A DNA stretch of 64,000 bases from JAFCUW01 sp049897565 (GTDB lineage: Bacteria > Pseudomonadota > Gammaproteobacteria > Burkholderiales > Burkholderiaceae_D), in assembly GCF_049897565.1 (NCBI RefSeq), contig NZ_JAFCWM010000010.1, positions 1 to 64,000 on the forward strand, read 5' to 3'. Under the pieces are notes generated by a model. That model searched no databases, had not been told where the DNA came from, and saw only the letters and a list, made by a program, of their open reading frames with translations. The translations under genes and the position numbers were made by a program. This document shows, one piece after another, positions 33,550 through 43,136 of the stretch; positions within the stretch are counted from its first letter, which is position 1, and every line of letters starts with the position of its first letter.

Positions 33550-34847
33550 TTAGTCTGCCAACTGCCGCGCCAAGTTCCGCCCAACAAATTCGCCCCCATC
33601 CCGGCTGTCTGCAATAATCACCCGCATATCCGCCCTGACCACAGTCTCATCCACGCCCGCAGCACCGGCCGCCGCCATCACGGCCGCGTACGCTTCCAGC
33701 ACGTCGACGCCAGTGATGTCGTAACCCCATCCGCTGGCGATGCCTCTCAGCGCGGTCATACCGGTCGCTAGCGCAAACTCCGGCCTTTCTACAGCGAAGT
33801 CCCGTGCAGCGCGTATGAGCGTCCGCGGGTCGCTCGGACTCCGATTTGCAAGTTCAATGGCCAGCTCGAAGAAGCCCGCATCCTTGGCAGCCGCAAACCA
33901 CTTGCCTTCATTCCCCGGCTGACTTGCAACCAGGTCACGCAAAATGGTCTCCCTCGGCATGTGCGGATACTTTTTCACGATAGCCTTGAATGTCGCCAAA
34001 TTGGTCGTCGCGTACGTCGCCTCAACGGCATAGCGCGCGTATGCCTCATCCGCAAACCCAGAGTCCAACAAAACACCCTCACAGAACGCCGCAATGGCCG
34101 CCAGAGGCGCGTTCAGTCCTTTCGATTCCTCGGCATAGCAGATGGCCTCCATGGGCTTGCCGGCCGCAGCTAAGGCCTTAGCACCCCACGACCTGTTATG
34201 CCACGACTTGTGCCTGTACTCTGACTTTGCAATCAACGCGAGTAGCTCCTCCTGGCGACCAGCGGCATACAGCGCACTAAGGCAAGCGGTCGTGCCCTTG
34301 AAATATCCGTACTCCCCGCTGCACGCGCTATGTTCGCAAACGCGGGCGACGATTGGCGTCAATTCATCGGACCATTTGTATGCAAGCTCAGGCGTCGTGC
34401 ACAGCTCGCCCCAGCGCTCTCCGAGGTACTCAAGGTAAGGCATGTCGTCTTCTTGGAGGGCATCCCACAACCGGTCCAGCCATTTCTCTCGCACCGCGCG
34501 GCTGACGTCGGCCTTCGTAATGATTGGGACGAGGGTTTCGATGGCGCGGTTGACGGCAGAGCCAATGCCGCCAGAACTGCTGTCAACCTGCTCGATGGCC
34601 GGCGCCAGCTTCTCCAGAAACAGCACGGCGCCCTCGGCGGCCAACTCCGGCTCCTTCTTCGCGACAGCTTTGATTTCAACGAGGGCCTCTTTGATGCGGA
34701 GGATAGGAGTGGTGGACTTCCAGCCAAATGCCGCACGGCGGAAGCGTGGGGCAAACTGCCATTTTTACGCTGTAGCCATTGTTCGAAACGTGCCTCTAAA
34801 ATTTTCTTATTGATGGCCTTTGAGGCCGAGCAGCTCAAAACGTTCAT
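33550..34847 (-). pseudogene. Large helical hypothetical protein, frameshift in A5 run
   Basis: From the ATG at 34847 the frame reads MNVLSCSASKAINKKILEAR, then FEQWLQRK, up to an A5 run (T5 on the plus strand at 34762-34766). After it the natural sequence is in the next frame: WQFAPRFRRAAFGWKSTTPI, then LRIKEALVEIKAVAKKEPEL and on to the TAA at 33550. One extra A would join both into a protein of about 433 residues. The C-terminal part is all-helical with repeat-like phrases (WGAKALAAAGKPMEAICYAE), reminiscent of TPR-like folds. I do not recognise the family. The break may be a real mutation or a homopolymer sequencing error. It follows the 34900-35294 gene on the same strand. Confidence 0.6.
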
Positions 34848-34899
34848 CCCGATGAGTTCTACCGGGGAGGGCAGCCATGGTAACTATGGGATAAACGAT

Positions 34900-35294
34900 T
34901 TATCTTGTTTTCGGCGTGCCGGCGCCATCGACCTTCACTGGCGCGACAAGCAAGTCCACGATGTCCTTGACCATTTTTCCAGACTCTTGTTACCGAGCGA
35001 CGTGGTCGGATACTCTGGCCGCTCTGGTCCCTTCTGGCCGTTGTAGAGGTCAATGATAGCCGCCTTGGTCCAACGTTTCTTGAACGTGAGGGGCGAGAAG
35101 ACCAGGTGCTCCGGGTAAAGTGAGAACGCCTCAGCGGTCGAGTCGATGACATCACGCGGCGCCATATCTGGGAACGTGATTTTTGCCAAACGCTTCTCGC
35201 AGAGGGCCCAGCTCTTTGCGCCAAGCAGCCCATAGCCGGTGTCAATGATGAGGGGGAAGTGGGGTTTCCGGAATAGGAAGTTCATTGCGCTCAT
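34900..35294 (-). pseudogene. Hypothetical protein (131 aa if repaired), frameshift in A5 run
   Basis: From the ATG at 35294: MSAMNFLFRKPHFPLIIDTG, then KRLAKITFPDMAPRDVIDST and NGQKGPERPEYP. At an A5 run (T5 on the plus strand at 34974-34978) the frame changes. With one more A it continues SLEKMVKDIVDLLVAPVKVD and ends KTR at the stop at 34900. Without it the frame runs to 34935. It is the same kind of lesion, in the same motif AAAAATGG, as in the gene downstream. The two genes are about 50 bases apart, on the same strand, and probably form an operon. The product is not recognised. Confidence 0.55.
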
Positions 35295-35343
35295 GGGACT
35301 TTTGCGTAGTGGTTACAGAGAATCGGAGGGGCGGGCATTCGCA

Positions 35344-35823
35344 TCAGCAGCGGGAATTTTCGTCGGCCTGTCGCGCTAATGGAAAGGCATCGACCATGTC
35401 CTTGAGCTTCTGGCTGGCGTGAAAAGTGACAACGCGACGCGCGGGTATTTGGACCTCCACACCGGTCTTCGGATTGCGACCTGGGCGGGAGGTTTTATCG
35501 CGCAGCTGGAAATTTCCGAACCCTGTCAATTTGACCGATTCGGCGCGTTCAAGCGCGGAATTGATTTCAGCGAAAAACGTATCTACCAGGTCTTTGGCCT
35601 CGCGTTTGTTCAGCCCGACTTGCTCGAACAGGAGGTTGGCCAAGTCGGCTTTGGTTAGAGACGACGCGGTCGCATCGGCGGCGGCACCGACTTCGCTGTT
35701 CATGGTCGACCGGGGCGCCCGCCCGTGCTCTCTGGACTGGCCAAACGAAGCGTTGGTGTTGGTCGTCCCGTGTGAATAGTCGACGACGCCGTCAAATTCT
35801 GCAATTCGCTCAGATGGTGCCAT
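35344..35823 (-). CDS. Integration host factor alpha-like protein with N-terminal extension
   Basis: 159 residues. The last ~95 form a classic HU/IHF fold: LTKADLANLLFEQVGLNKRE, DTFFAEINSALERAESVKLT, GFGNFQLRDKTSRPGRNPKT and the DNA-binding beta arm ending IPARRVVTFH. GRNPKTG with FxLRDK-type residues is the IhfA version. About 55 extra residues precede it. The ATG at 35823 is chosen because GGAG lies 6 bases upstream; an internal ATG at 35703 would remove most of the extension. IHF bends DNA at integrase sites, so a mobile element copy could serve its own integration or replication. The chromosomal ihfA would be elsewhere. Confidence 0.85.
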   Translation of the reverse strand: MAPSERIAEFDGVVDYSHGTTNTNASFGQSREHGRAPRSTMNSEVGAAADATASSLTKADLANLLFEQVGLNKREAKDLVDTFFAEINSALERAESVKLTGFGNFQLRDKTSRPGRNPKTGVEVQIPARRVVTFHASQKLKDMVDAFPLARQADENSRC

Positions 35824-36148
35824 GTCGCGCTCCGGGTTTTTTTCAAGACATTGCCATCTCATGGCACGCCCGTGCAAACCCTTGCCAGTGTGGCGGCAGG
35901 TCGCGGTCGCGGGCGGGCGAGGTCAATGAGTATCTGGCAACGCAGTGCGAAATGCAAGCCCAACTGCCATTCGGAGCATGGGTCCCTTGAAGGCAGTCCG
36001 TCCACAGTTTGCCGCGACCGCGCTGTGCTTCACAAAATCTCAATATCTTCCGCCAAATATAGACACGGCTCGCTTAACCAGAAAGCGGTCGATGCGCGCG
36101 TACGTCGACCGCCTTCCAATCCAATCAAATTTAATCAGGAGCCGTACT

Positions 36149-36375
36149 ATGAAATCATATTCTGTGACCATCAAGCCCATCGACTCGCGTTGCCGCCACA
36201 GGGCGAAAATTGTTCGCGCGGGACAGGCACTGCCTCCTCCCGTCGCGTCCAGGGAACGAACGACATTCCTGTGCCATACGCCAACCTAGGGGATGAAGAG
36301 CTGATGCCGGGGGACGTGCTGTTCGAAGGCAACGCGAATCATCATCGACGGACCGACGGCGGCTGGACTGAGTAA
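36149..36375 (+). pseudogene. Small gene, probably frameshifted
   Basis: AGGAG lies 8 bases before the ATG at 36149, giving MKSYSVTIKPIDSRCRHRAK then IVRAGQALPPPVAS. In that frame the protein soon becomes unnatural. In the next frame the sequence NDIPVPYANLGDEELMPGDV then LFEGNANHHRRTDGGWTE runs naturally to the TAA at 36373. A single indel near 36240-36260 would give a protein of about 75 residues. The product is unknown. Confidence 0.4.
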
Positions 36376-36390
36376 TTAGTATAGTAGCCT

Positions 36391-38379
36391 TTACATACGG
36401 CTAAACTGAGACTCAAGCAGTTTTCCCATTTCCCGGGCTCCATCGTTGCTTGTCAAACCATCGTAGTGCTTCTCAACTGTCGCTACACGGTCGTTTAGGA
36501 CTTTTGCTGCCGTTTTATGAGTTCCGCCAGGTGCCTTTAAAATTGACGTAGCCACTATATGCCTAAAGGCATGTGATGAAAAACCGGAGCAAAGCGGAAC
36601 GTACTTTTCGGTGAGAACATGAACTTTTGGACTTAACCCGCTCCACGGACGATGCCCGGGCGTACCTTTTTCTAGCCGTGTCAAGAAAACCAAGTCTGAT
36701 GGAAATTTCAGCAGCTTGGGCCTAAAAACATTGAGGTAGCGTTCGATGTCTCGCCACGCTGATGGCTGTACCTCGCAGTCATATACTGAGTCGCCTGCAG
36801 CACCCGACCGATTCTTGAATTTTATTTTTGGAATGCGAATCCACCAAGATTTGTCAGTGCGTTGATAAAGTTCACCGGTATTGTCCGCCGTCCAAGTTAA
36901 GTGAGCAACGTTCCTCATTCGAAGTGGGTTAGAAGTTAAAAGCTTGATGAGGGCCAAGTCGCGCGCCCATATAGCTTCCACGGATTGAGATGAACCAACC
37001 GGTCGGTCTGCCCGCATTCGTCGAACCATGTCCACTATCGCGTCCATCGGCTGTGGCAATTCGATTAGGTTGCGGATGGGTGCGAAAGAGTCGCGGGACA
37101 CCTCTATTTCGCCGTGATATGCAGAAACCAGTTGCTCAGTAAGGTCGAATTGCTGCTCGCAAATTTTGCTCCATTCGCTCTGCTTGTATTCGCTAGGTAG
37201 AGACTCCTTTAGTTCCGGGCGTTGCAATAAATACCCAAATCGGGGACGAACGAGTGATGCTACAAGCGCCAAGAATTGAATAGTCCCTTGGTTGCGCCTG
37301 CCAATACGGTCTTTACACCAGTCAAGATACTCTTCGAGAAAGTCGGGGACTGCGAGCCAGGCCAACGTCTGCGCATTGTCTACGGAAATCGACTTACCGC
37401 CACGCTCAACGGGAAGGCACAACCAACCTAGATACGATGATACTTTTGCCCATGCCATCCGAGCAGAGGTCACCTCTTTTCCCTCTGAGAATATCGACCA
37501 ATTGGCGTCGGTTCTGGGGGCCATAGGACAGGCAGTCACGCGCCACTTTCCTCGTTTTGTCCTGCGCAGTTGAGGGACGGCACACGTCTTATACTTCAAA
37601 AATTCGCGCCACTGTTGACGAAGTGGTGCGTCAGGTAAAGGCTTGCAGCAATATTGCTGCTGCGCCAGCATTGCTGCGGTTTCATTGTATTGGATTGGTG
37701 CTGGTACACCGCCTAACTGGACTTTGTAGCCCTTCGGCTTTACCGCTGCGAGGGTGCTTAGGCTCATGCGCTCTAGGCCAAAGAAGCCTTCAATTCGCAT
37801 GAGATATTTGACGCTAGAGGGTCTAGGCTGCTTCCCAAGTAACCAACCCCGCAGCATGTCCGGCGGGACCCCAGTTTGTTTGGCTACTCGTTTTACGGGC
37901 AGGCCAAGAATGACACTTTTGAGGGCCTCCACGAAAGGAGTACCTTTCTCCATCGCTAGGGCTAACAGCGTGTCGTATTCGATAACTGCGTCACGCCAAG
38001 GCCGGAATGCCGCTCGCGAGTTAGAGATTGAGCGGGTGGAACGGCCATCGTTTTGCAACATTCCAACAAAGCGCTCGATGGCTTCGGGGTGCCGAAGTCG
38101 CATCTCGTCACCAACGACGTCGTCAGCGGACATTCCATTGGCTCGCATGAAGTTGCGTAGCGCGGTTGCCCGGTTATTGGCAGTTTGCTCGTTCGCACCA
38201 CATAGTTGATTTTGTCGGGACTGTTCGTCCAGGAGCGTGTGATAAGTAAGGGGAGACATTGACCGTCCATTGGCCCGCACCTTTCTCTTTTTCGCCGTCT
38301 GCGAAGCTGTTAGAGACGTCGGAGTGAAATACCTGCGAATTCCGTAACCCTCTGATTCTTTGAGGTTATTTTGATTCAC
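36391..38379 (-). CDS. Large tyrosine recombinase (662 aa)
   Basis: The catalytic domain is in the last ~200 residues: LTSNPLRMRNVAHLTW (Arg I), KIKFKNRSG (Lys region), SSHAFRHIVATSIL (HxxR, His603/Arg606) and VATVEKHYDGL (Tyr639). The N-terminal ~450 residues are far longer than in phage integrases and contain an HTH-like segment (VKRVAKQTGVPPDMLRGWLL) and a basic region. Recombinases of this size occur in integrated islands where they act on their own ends, often in sets. Here it is alone and 9 kb from the tRNA-adjacent integrase. It may belong to an older element now nested in this one. An A/G-rich leader precedes the ATG at 38379. Confidence 0.85.
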   Translation of the reverse strand: MNQNNLKESEGYGIRRYFTPTSLTASQTAKKRKVRANGRSMSPLTYHTLLDEQSRQNQLCGANEQTANNRATALRNFMRANGMSADDVVGDEMRLRHPEAIERFVGMLQNDGRSTRSISNSRAAFRPWRDAVIEYDTLLALAMEKGTPFVEALKSVILGLPVKRVAKQTGVPPDMLRGWLLGKQPRPSSVKYLMRIEGFFGLERMSLSTLAAVKPKGYKVQLGGVPAPIQYNETAAMLAQQQYCCKPLPDAPLRQQWREFLKYKTCAVPQLRRTKRGKWRVTACPMAPRTDANWSIFSEGKEVTSARMAWAKVSSYLGWLCLPVERGGKSISVDNAQTLAWLAVPDFLEEYLDWCKDRIGRRNQGTIQFLALVASLVRPRFGYLLQRPELKESLPSEYKQSEWSKICEQQFDLTEQLVSAYHGEIEVSRDSFAPIRNLIELPQPMDAIVDMVRRMRADRPVGSSQSVEAIWARDLALIKLLTSNPLRMRNVAHLTWTADNTGELYQRTDKSWWIRIPKIKFKNRSGAAGDSVYDCEVQPSAWRDIERYLNVFRPKLLKFPSDLVFLTRLEKGTPGHRPWSGLSPKVHVLTEKYVPLCSGFSSHAFRHIVATSILKAPGGTHKTAAKVLNDRVATVEKHYDGLTSNDGAREMGKLLESQFSRM

Positions 38380-38399
38380 GCTCTCTCTCCTTTGAAATT

Positions 38400-39659
38400 A
38401 GAAGGAGGGAAAAATGCAGGTATGACTCGGAAGAAAAAAATGCAGAGAAAAATTGCTCGCTCTTTGTATAGTGTTAAAACCAGACCATGAAAGAACTAAG
38501 CCAATCAGGGAACGCTGACGAGGAAGTGACATAGCTGCGGTAAGGCCTGCTCGGCAGGAGTAATCTACGAGCGTGCGGGCGGTTGGGGGTGAGCTGCCGC
38601 CTGCGCGTCCCCTGGGTTTTTTGCATAGAAGAACTCCGTCTAGCTCAGCTCGACGCCTGGAAGGCGAATGGTCGGCGTACGGCGGGTTCCGCCCGGCCGT
38701 GACGGGTCTAGCATCTACTTAAAAGTGCCAATGCGCGATGCTGTGTCACGCTAGTACGAAGGCTTGCTGCCCGGGGGCCCCTCGGCTGGTGCCTGTCGTC
38801 TGTATTCCATAATCCGTGGGGCGTCGATTGAGACCTTTTAGCGGGACAGCGAGGGCAAAAGTGTCCTAGTAGGACAGTTTTGGCGAGAGTTGCTGGGTGC
38901 CCAAATGGGGCAGTGCAGGTAAAGTGCCCTACTAGGACAGTTTCTGCGCGGGAGGGCTGTCATCCCAGTCGCACAGAAACGGGATTACATTGCTAAACGG
39001 TTGCGAAGCTGTACAGTGTAGATGCTGCTGCGCGACCCTAATTCAGGTAAGCATATGCCCACGCCCACGCCCGCGCCGGGCGGCAGCTAGCGATGACGGT
39101 CTGTAGGCGATAAGCTCACCCAAGCGCGAGCCTGTCAGCGATTTTGTGTGGGGGGCATTCATCCCCGGCTGCGCGGCGGCGTCAGCCGTTCAGTTGTAGT
39201 TCCACGCTATTCGTACTCGACATTGGCTTGGAGCTTTGCATGCTTCCCGACGGGCGCGGCGCGGCAACATGTGCGTGCTCCTCCATTGTCGTCGTCAAGT
39301 GCGGTGACAGCCACTTTCGCGCGCAGGGTTAGGCGCTGGCGGCAGGCTAGCAACTAAGATGGAAGCCTGTGCCGTCCTCCCATCTTTGGCATGCGGCGTG
39401 ACGGTGTTGCCCGAAGTGCTGGTGTCGGTGTTTCGCTGGTGCTACTGCTCATCTTGGCCAATGCCGGCTAGTCCGGGGGCCTTGGGCTGGGCTTTCGGCA
39501 TGTCCGTGTTGGCGCCGACGCCAAATTGACCCACAGCGGATTATGCTTGACCCTAGCACTGCCGCCGTGAGCCGCATGGCGCCTGCGTTTGCGCGCATTC
39601 GTTTGGGTCAACGAATTTCGGCACCCAGGGTCAATCTGGCATCGGCGCCAACAACCGCA
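38400..39659. other. Gene-poor stretch with two TGTCCTA palindromes
   Basis: No credible gene in 1.26 kb. It contains palindrome copies at 38862-38876 (perfect) and 38925-38939 (one change), 63 bases apart. The rest is GC-rich and without recognisable coding or RNA signals. Confidence 0.5.
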
Positions 39660-40085
39660 TCCAAAAAGGCACCGGTATCTGGTTGGTGAGTCGCGGCGGT
39701 GACGTAAGTTAAAACCCGACAAAGTGTCCTAGTAGGACACTTTTGTCGTTCTCGGGAGCGGCCTCAGTTAGTGACGCGAAGCCGGCGCAGCAAAAACTGT
39801 CCTACTAGCAGCCTGTCGGACTATGGGTATAAAAGAAACTTTATTGGGGTTTTGCCCAAAATTTGGGCAAAAAAACAGCGTTTAAATGCCGTGGATGGTT
39901 TCCAGAGTACATATTTTTTCGTTTGAGGCGTGCAATCGCGTTTTCATTTCTTAAGTCCGACAAACTGCTAGGACAGTTTTCAGGAAGGAAGCAGGCTATA
40001 CCCGTTACTAACGGATGGAGCGTGCGCGGAATTTTTACATTTAAAGCGGGTAGTAGCGCTGGCCGAGCCAGTCGAGGCGACGAAA
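39660..40085. repeat. Segmental duplication copy B, interrupted by a MITE
   Basis: Matches 7627-7890 block by block (see that entry) with palindromes at 39725-39739 and at 39799 onward. The second palindrome is split at its centre by the 159-bp insertion 39809-39967; removing it restores the same layout as copy A. Homology fades after the GAGCCAGTCGAGG block near 40075. Confidence 0.75.
39809..39967. mobile_element. 159-bp MITE with CTAG target duplication
   Basis: Ends CAGCCTGTCGGACT and AGTCCGACAAACTG form terminal inverted repeats sharing TGTCGGACT. It is flanked on both sides by CTAG (39805-39808 and 39968-39971), which is the centre of the palindrome it interrupts. Comparison with the uninterrupted copy at 7760-7774 proves insertion. 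The interior is AT-rich with no complete gene. The mobilising transposase family is not identified. Confidence 0.85.
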
Positions 40086-40302
40086 CTTGGAGCAGCACTT
40101 CCCCCACAGTCTCATTCAGCTACTAGCTGTCTCAGGGACCAAGTCGAAATCTTCAATATCCGTTATGCCCTCGTTTCAACGGCGGAATGTGATGCCCAAC
40201 GGTTTGCTATCCGGCGGACAAGGTAAGCGCCAAATAAACGTCGTTAACATCCATATCTTCATCTCCCCACCTTAGAATGTTCTGCCACCAGGCTCGTGTA
40301 GC

Positions 40303-41076
40303 TTAAATGTCGGCCTTTTCCAGTGCTTTCTGCTCGTACCGGGCGCCGTTGACAATATCGTAGTCGCCGGCCGATGCTGCTGCCCGAAGCAGTTCTTTGG
40401 TCAGCCACGCGCCATGCTTGGCGTCGAACTTCAGAACCCACGCAGCCACTCCCTTGGCACCGCCAGTCCGGGCACCGCGGGACTCACGCTCAGCAAGGAA
40501 CGTGGTGAGCTCGCCAGCAATCTCGACCGGGGCGAAGATGCCTTCGGACGTCTCGCCGTACGGCAGCTCGGCTAGTTCGACCGGAGCTTGTGCCATAGCA
40601 GGTACCAGCTCCGTTGCCGAAACCAGAGACGTGGCCAGGGTGCACATCACGTCCTTGCGTGGGGTCAGGCGCAGCGCAGTGCCGTATTTGGCGAAATAAT
40701 CAACCAGGAATGGGCAACTCTTGCTGATAGTAGCAAACTCCTTATTCACGTACTTGACCTTCAGGTCTTGCTCCTTCAGCTCCTCGCCGAGCTGGTGGCG
40801 CGCGCCTTCAATAATCCACACGTACTCGCTCGCCTCATCGTACTTGGCAAAGCCAGTCTGCTCGACGGCGGCGAGGGTGGCGCGCACCTGGTCAAGGCCC
40901 AGGCCCAGGTCGTTGGCGATGTAGATGATGGGCAGGCGGTACAAGCCAGTGTAGTTCGCGACTGGGTTGCTAAGCAGGTAGAGGGCGAGCAGCTGGGCGG
41001 CGATACCGGCGTTGCGAAGGTCGCGGCCAGTCTGACCAATCCAGAAAGCTGGTGCAACCATGACAAATTTACGCAT
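40303..41076 (-). CDS. Probable replication protein / replisome-organiser-like
   Basis: 257 residues from the ATG at 41076, with AGGAG 7 bases upstream. The N-terminal domain reads MRKFVMVAPAFWIGQTGRDL, then LLALYLLSNPVANYTGLYRL, PIIYIANDLGLGLDQVRATL and AAVEQTGFAKYDEASEYVWI. This is the winged-helix pattern (worker-gene start, SNPxANxTGLYRLP, AxDLGL, IxxLExxGFxxYD) of phage and plasmid replication-organiser proteins. The C-terminal half is variable. It would bind an origin and load helicase. Together with the TrfA-like gene, the element carries two different replication proteins, which supports a composite origin. Confidence 0.65.
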   Translation of the reverse strand: MRKFVMVAPAFWIGQTGRDLRNAGIAAQLLALYLLSNPVANYTGLYRLPIIYIANDLGLGLDQVRATLAAVEQTGFAKYDEASEYVWIIEGARHQLGEELKEQDLKVKYVNKEFATISKSCPFLVDYFAKYGTALRLTPRKDVMCTLATSLVSATELVPAMAQAPVELAELPYGETSEGIFAPVEIAGELTTFLAERESRGARTGGAKGVAAWVLKFDAKHGAWLTKELLRAAASAGDYDIVNGARYEQKALEKADI

Positions 41077-42257
41077 TTTAAGACTCCTGAGGGGTTGGTT
41101 TGTGCAGCGACACCATTGCCTCTGCATTAGGGTATAGCTCAATCTCACCCATGAAGCCCCTACGTAGAGCCTTGCCAGCCCCTTCGCCCCGCTGCCGCAA
41201 TTAACAATCACCGCGCACGCTTCGGACGCGCGTTAATCCCGCGGCCGGCATGCTTCAGAGGCGACTGGCATTGCGAAGGCCGGACGGACCCGGGACAGTC
41301 ACATCTTTCTTAGCGCCGACTGGGTTACGCGCAGGCTGCAAAAGTATCGGACCGGCGCGCGAGCTTGTCCGAGCTGGTCATCTATGACACGCTGCGCGAA
41401 GCCACGTTGTGTTCAAAATCCCAGCCTCTCGTCGACTATTCCCCGACCGGCTGCGATGTGGAGTGGCTGGGTTCCGGTTTGACGTGAAGTCTGCCGGTCA
41501 AGTCAGCCTCAACTGGAGCCTTCAAGGCGCCCGCGATAAGTTCTTCGACGACCGTGCCATAAACCTCAACCACACTTGCTATGCGAGCTACTGCACCGAG
41601 GTGAACTTCGCCGGCTAATCTGCATGTATATCTACCTGCTCGATGAGGAACAAGTGGCCGCAGACATTTTCTTGTTCGGTGCCGATGACTTTGGGGAGCT
41701 GCAAGACGGGACTATCGGAAGCCAAAGCTCCGGCGACATGCGTCATTACCGTATCGCACTCCCGTTCGCAGACACCCAGCACAGCGAGGACTCTCGCATC
41801 CGCGCTCACGTACTCAGTGCCCGATTCGGCCAGCGTCACGCGCGGCTCTAGGCTTGCTTAAGCCGTGCCACCAACGTCGCCATCGACATGAACCAGCGCA
41901 GGAGACGCGGGTGAACTATGATGAGGTAGCAAGGCGTGCCGGCATCGCCGAGCGCATCGCCAAAGCTGTCGGGAAGTAGACCGTTGGCCTGGCCTTGGAC
42001 TTGTGGCCGAAGGCGCTCGACGAGCTCAATGCGCCCGAGGCCGTGCTCACCGAGATATTGCGCCGGTTGAGCGCGTTACCGTGGCGAAGTAGGGCGCCCA
42101 TTGCACCGACGGGCTGTCGGCCGCGCATCTTTTTTTGAGGGTCAAGTTGCAGGCGGTGTCATGTTTTGCCGGTTTTCACATCTGGAAGCCACCTTGCCCA
42201 GCGCTTGGGTCTACACTTGTCATCAAGAACAACTACCTGAGGCACGCCTGTTTAATA
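41077..42257. other. Decayed region
   Basis: Short natural-looking fragments occur in several frames, for example VNYDEVARRAGIAERIAKAV near 41910-41975 and LALDLWPKALDELNAPEAVL then TEILRRLSA near 41990-42075, both plus strand and both out of register with each other. On the minus strand 41615-41839 gives a plausible but short frame. Nothing complete can be annotated. It looks like gene debris. Confidence 0.45.
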
Positions 42258-42902
42258 ATGATGATTCCAGCTGACTTTCTCCTAAATAAGAAAAACTACA
42301 CTTGGCTGGCGAAAAATTACCGCATTACGCCGATTCGGCGGTACCAATGTCTGCCCAATCAGCCGGTGAAGGGTATTTACAGGACTATCAAGGACCAAGT
42401 CTATCAGTTCACTGCTGAGCGAGCCGACGGAACCGGCATCCCGTTCTCATTCAACGCGGGGTACGCAAACGGTGGCAAACTGCTGGCCGCGTTGAATAGA
42501 CCCGCACCTCCGCTGGAATCCTGGCAAGCGGCACTCAACGTCGCGCCGGGGCCAGTCCCCAACGTTCCGGGCCCGGCAGTGCCGCCGGCGCCAGGCGCAC
42601 TTTGCTCGTTTAATGCCCAGCTACTGGAGTTGTTGAACCTGTTTTGCCTCAAGCATACTTTGGACCCGACGAAGCCCAGCGGCCAATTATTCGTGACGCT
42701 CAACCAAAATCCTGCGATGCCGCATCACCAGGGTGCCCTGGCGATTAACACCATTCTGACGAAGTACCAGGAGACCTCCGCGGCCCTCGTCACCTGGATT
42801 CAGGCAGCAGTGGCCCCCGCTCAGACGAAAAACTACAATTTTTCTTTGTTGACCATCTATCTCCAGGGCCTGAGTTCTCCGCCGGCCAACATCGCCATTT
42901 GA
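42258..42902 (+). CDS. Hypothetical protein (214 aa)
   Basis: From the ATG at 42258: MMIPADFLLNKKNYTWLAKN, then YRITPIRRYQCLPNQPVKGI. A proline-rich linker follows (APGPVPNVPGPAVPPAPG, ~101-118), then a helical second half (FNAQLLELLNLFCLKHTLDP; ALAINTILTKYQETSAALVT). The linker splits the protein into two domains. The in-frame TTG at 42135 would add an unconvincing N-terminus. The family is not recognised. It is the only intact-looking gene between the replication protein and the integrase. Confidence 0.55.
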   Translation: MMIPADFLLNKKNYTWLAKNYRITPIRRYQCLPNQPVKGIYRTIKDQVYQFTAERADGTGIPFSFNAGYANGGKLLAALNRPAPPLESWQAALNVAPGPVPNVPGPAVPPAPGALCSFNAQLLELLNLFCLKHTLDPTKPSGQLFVTLNQNPAMPHHQGALAINTILTKYQETSAALVTWIQAAVAPAQTKNYNFSLLTIYLQGLSSPPANIAI

Positions 42903-43010
42903 GCATCCGCAGCGCGTCCGCAGCAGCCCGCAGCACCCAACAGCAGCCAGTCGAGGCCTACCTTTTGGGGCTTCTTTACATCCAGAAGGGAAGTGGTCGT
43001 GGCCAGTCGC

Positions 43011-43136
43011 TTCTGCTGCAGTTTGCCGTGCGCGATGGATGCGGTTTTGAATCGTGCCAACTGGGCATTGCTGTTCGTCAGCAACCTCCGCGTAGCTCAT
43101 CTTCCCTGGCTCGCGTAGACAGAATGCCTCGGTAAA
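43011..43136 (-). pseudogene. Fragment resembling ECF sigma factor region 4
   Basis: The minus-strand frame reads PPVFTEAFCLREPGKMSYAE, then VADEQQCPVGTIQNRIHRAR and Q. This has the layout of sigma-70 region 4 of ECF factors (R/EAFxLRExxxMSYxEVA, CPVGTxxxRIHRAR). No regions 2 or promoter-proximal parts are found upstream. It is a fragment among debris. Confidence 0.4.

Noticed and set aside
39841..40126. Small genes within and after the CTAG MITE
   Set aside because: Frames on both strands start inside the MITE and run across its border into the duplicated segment, so they are accidental.
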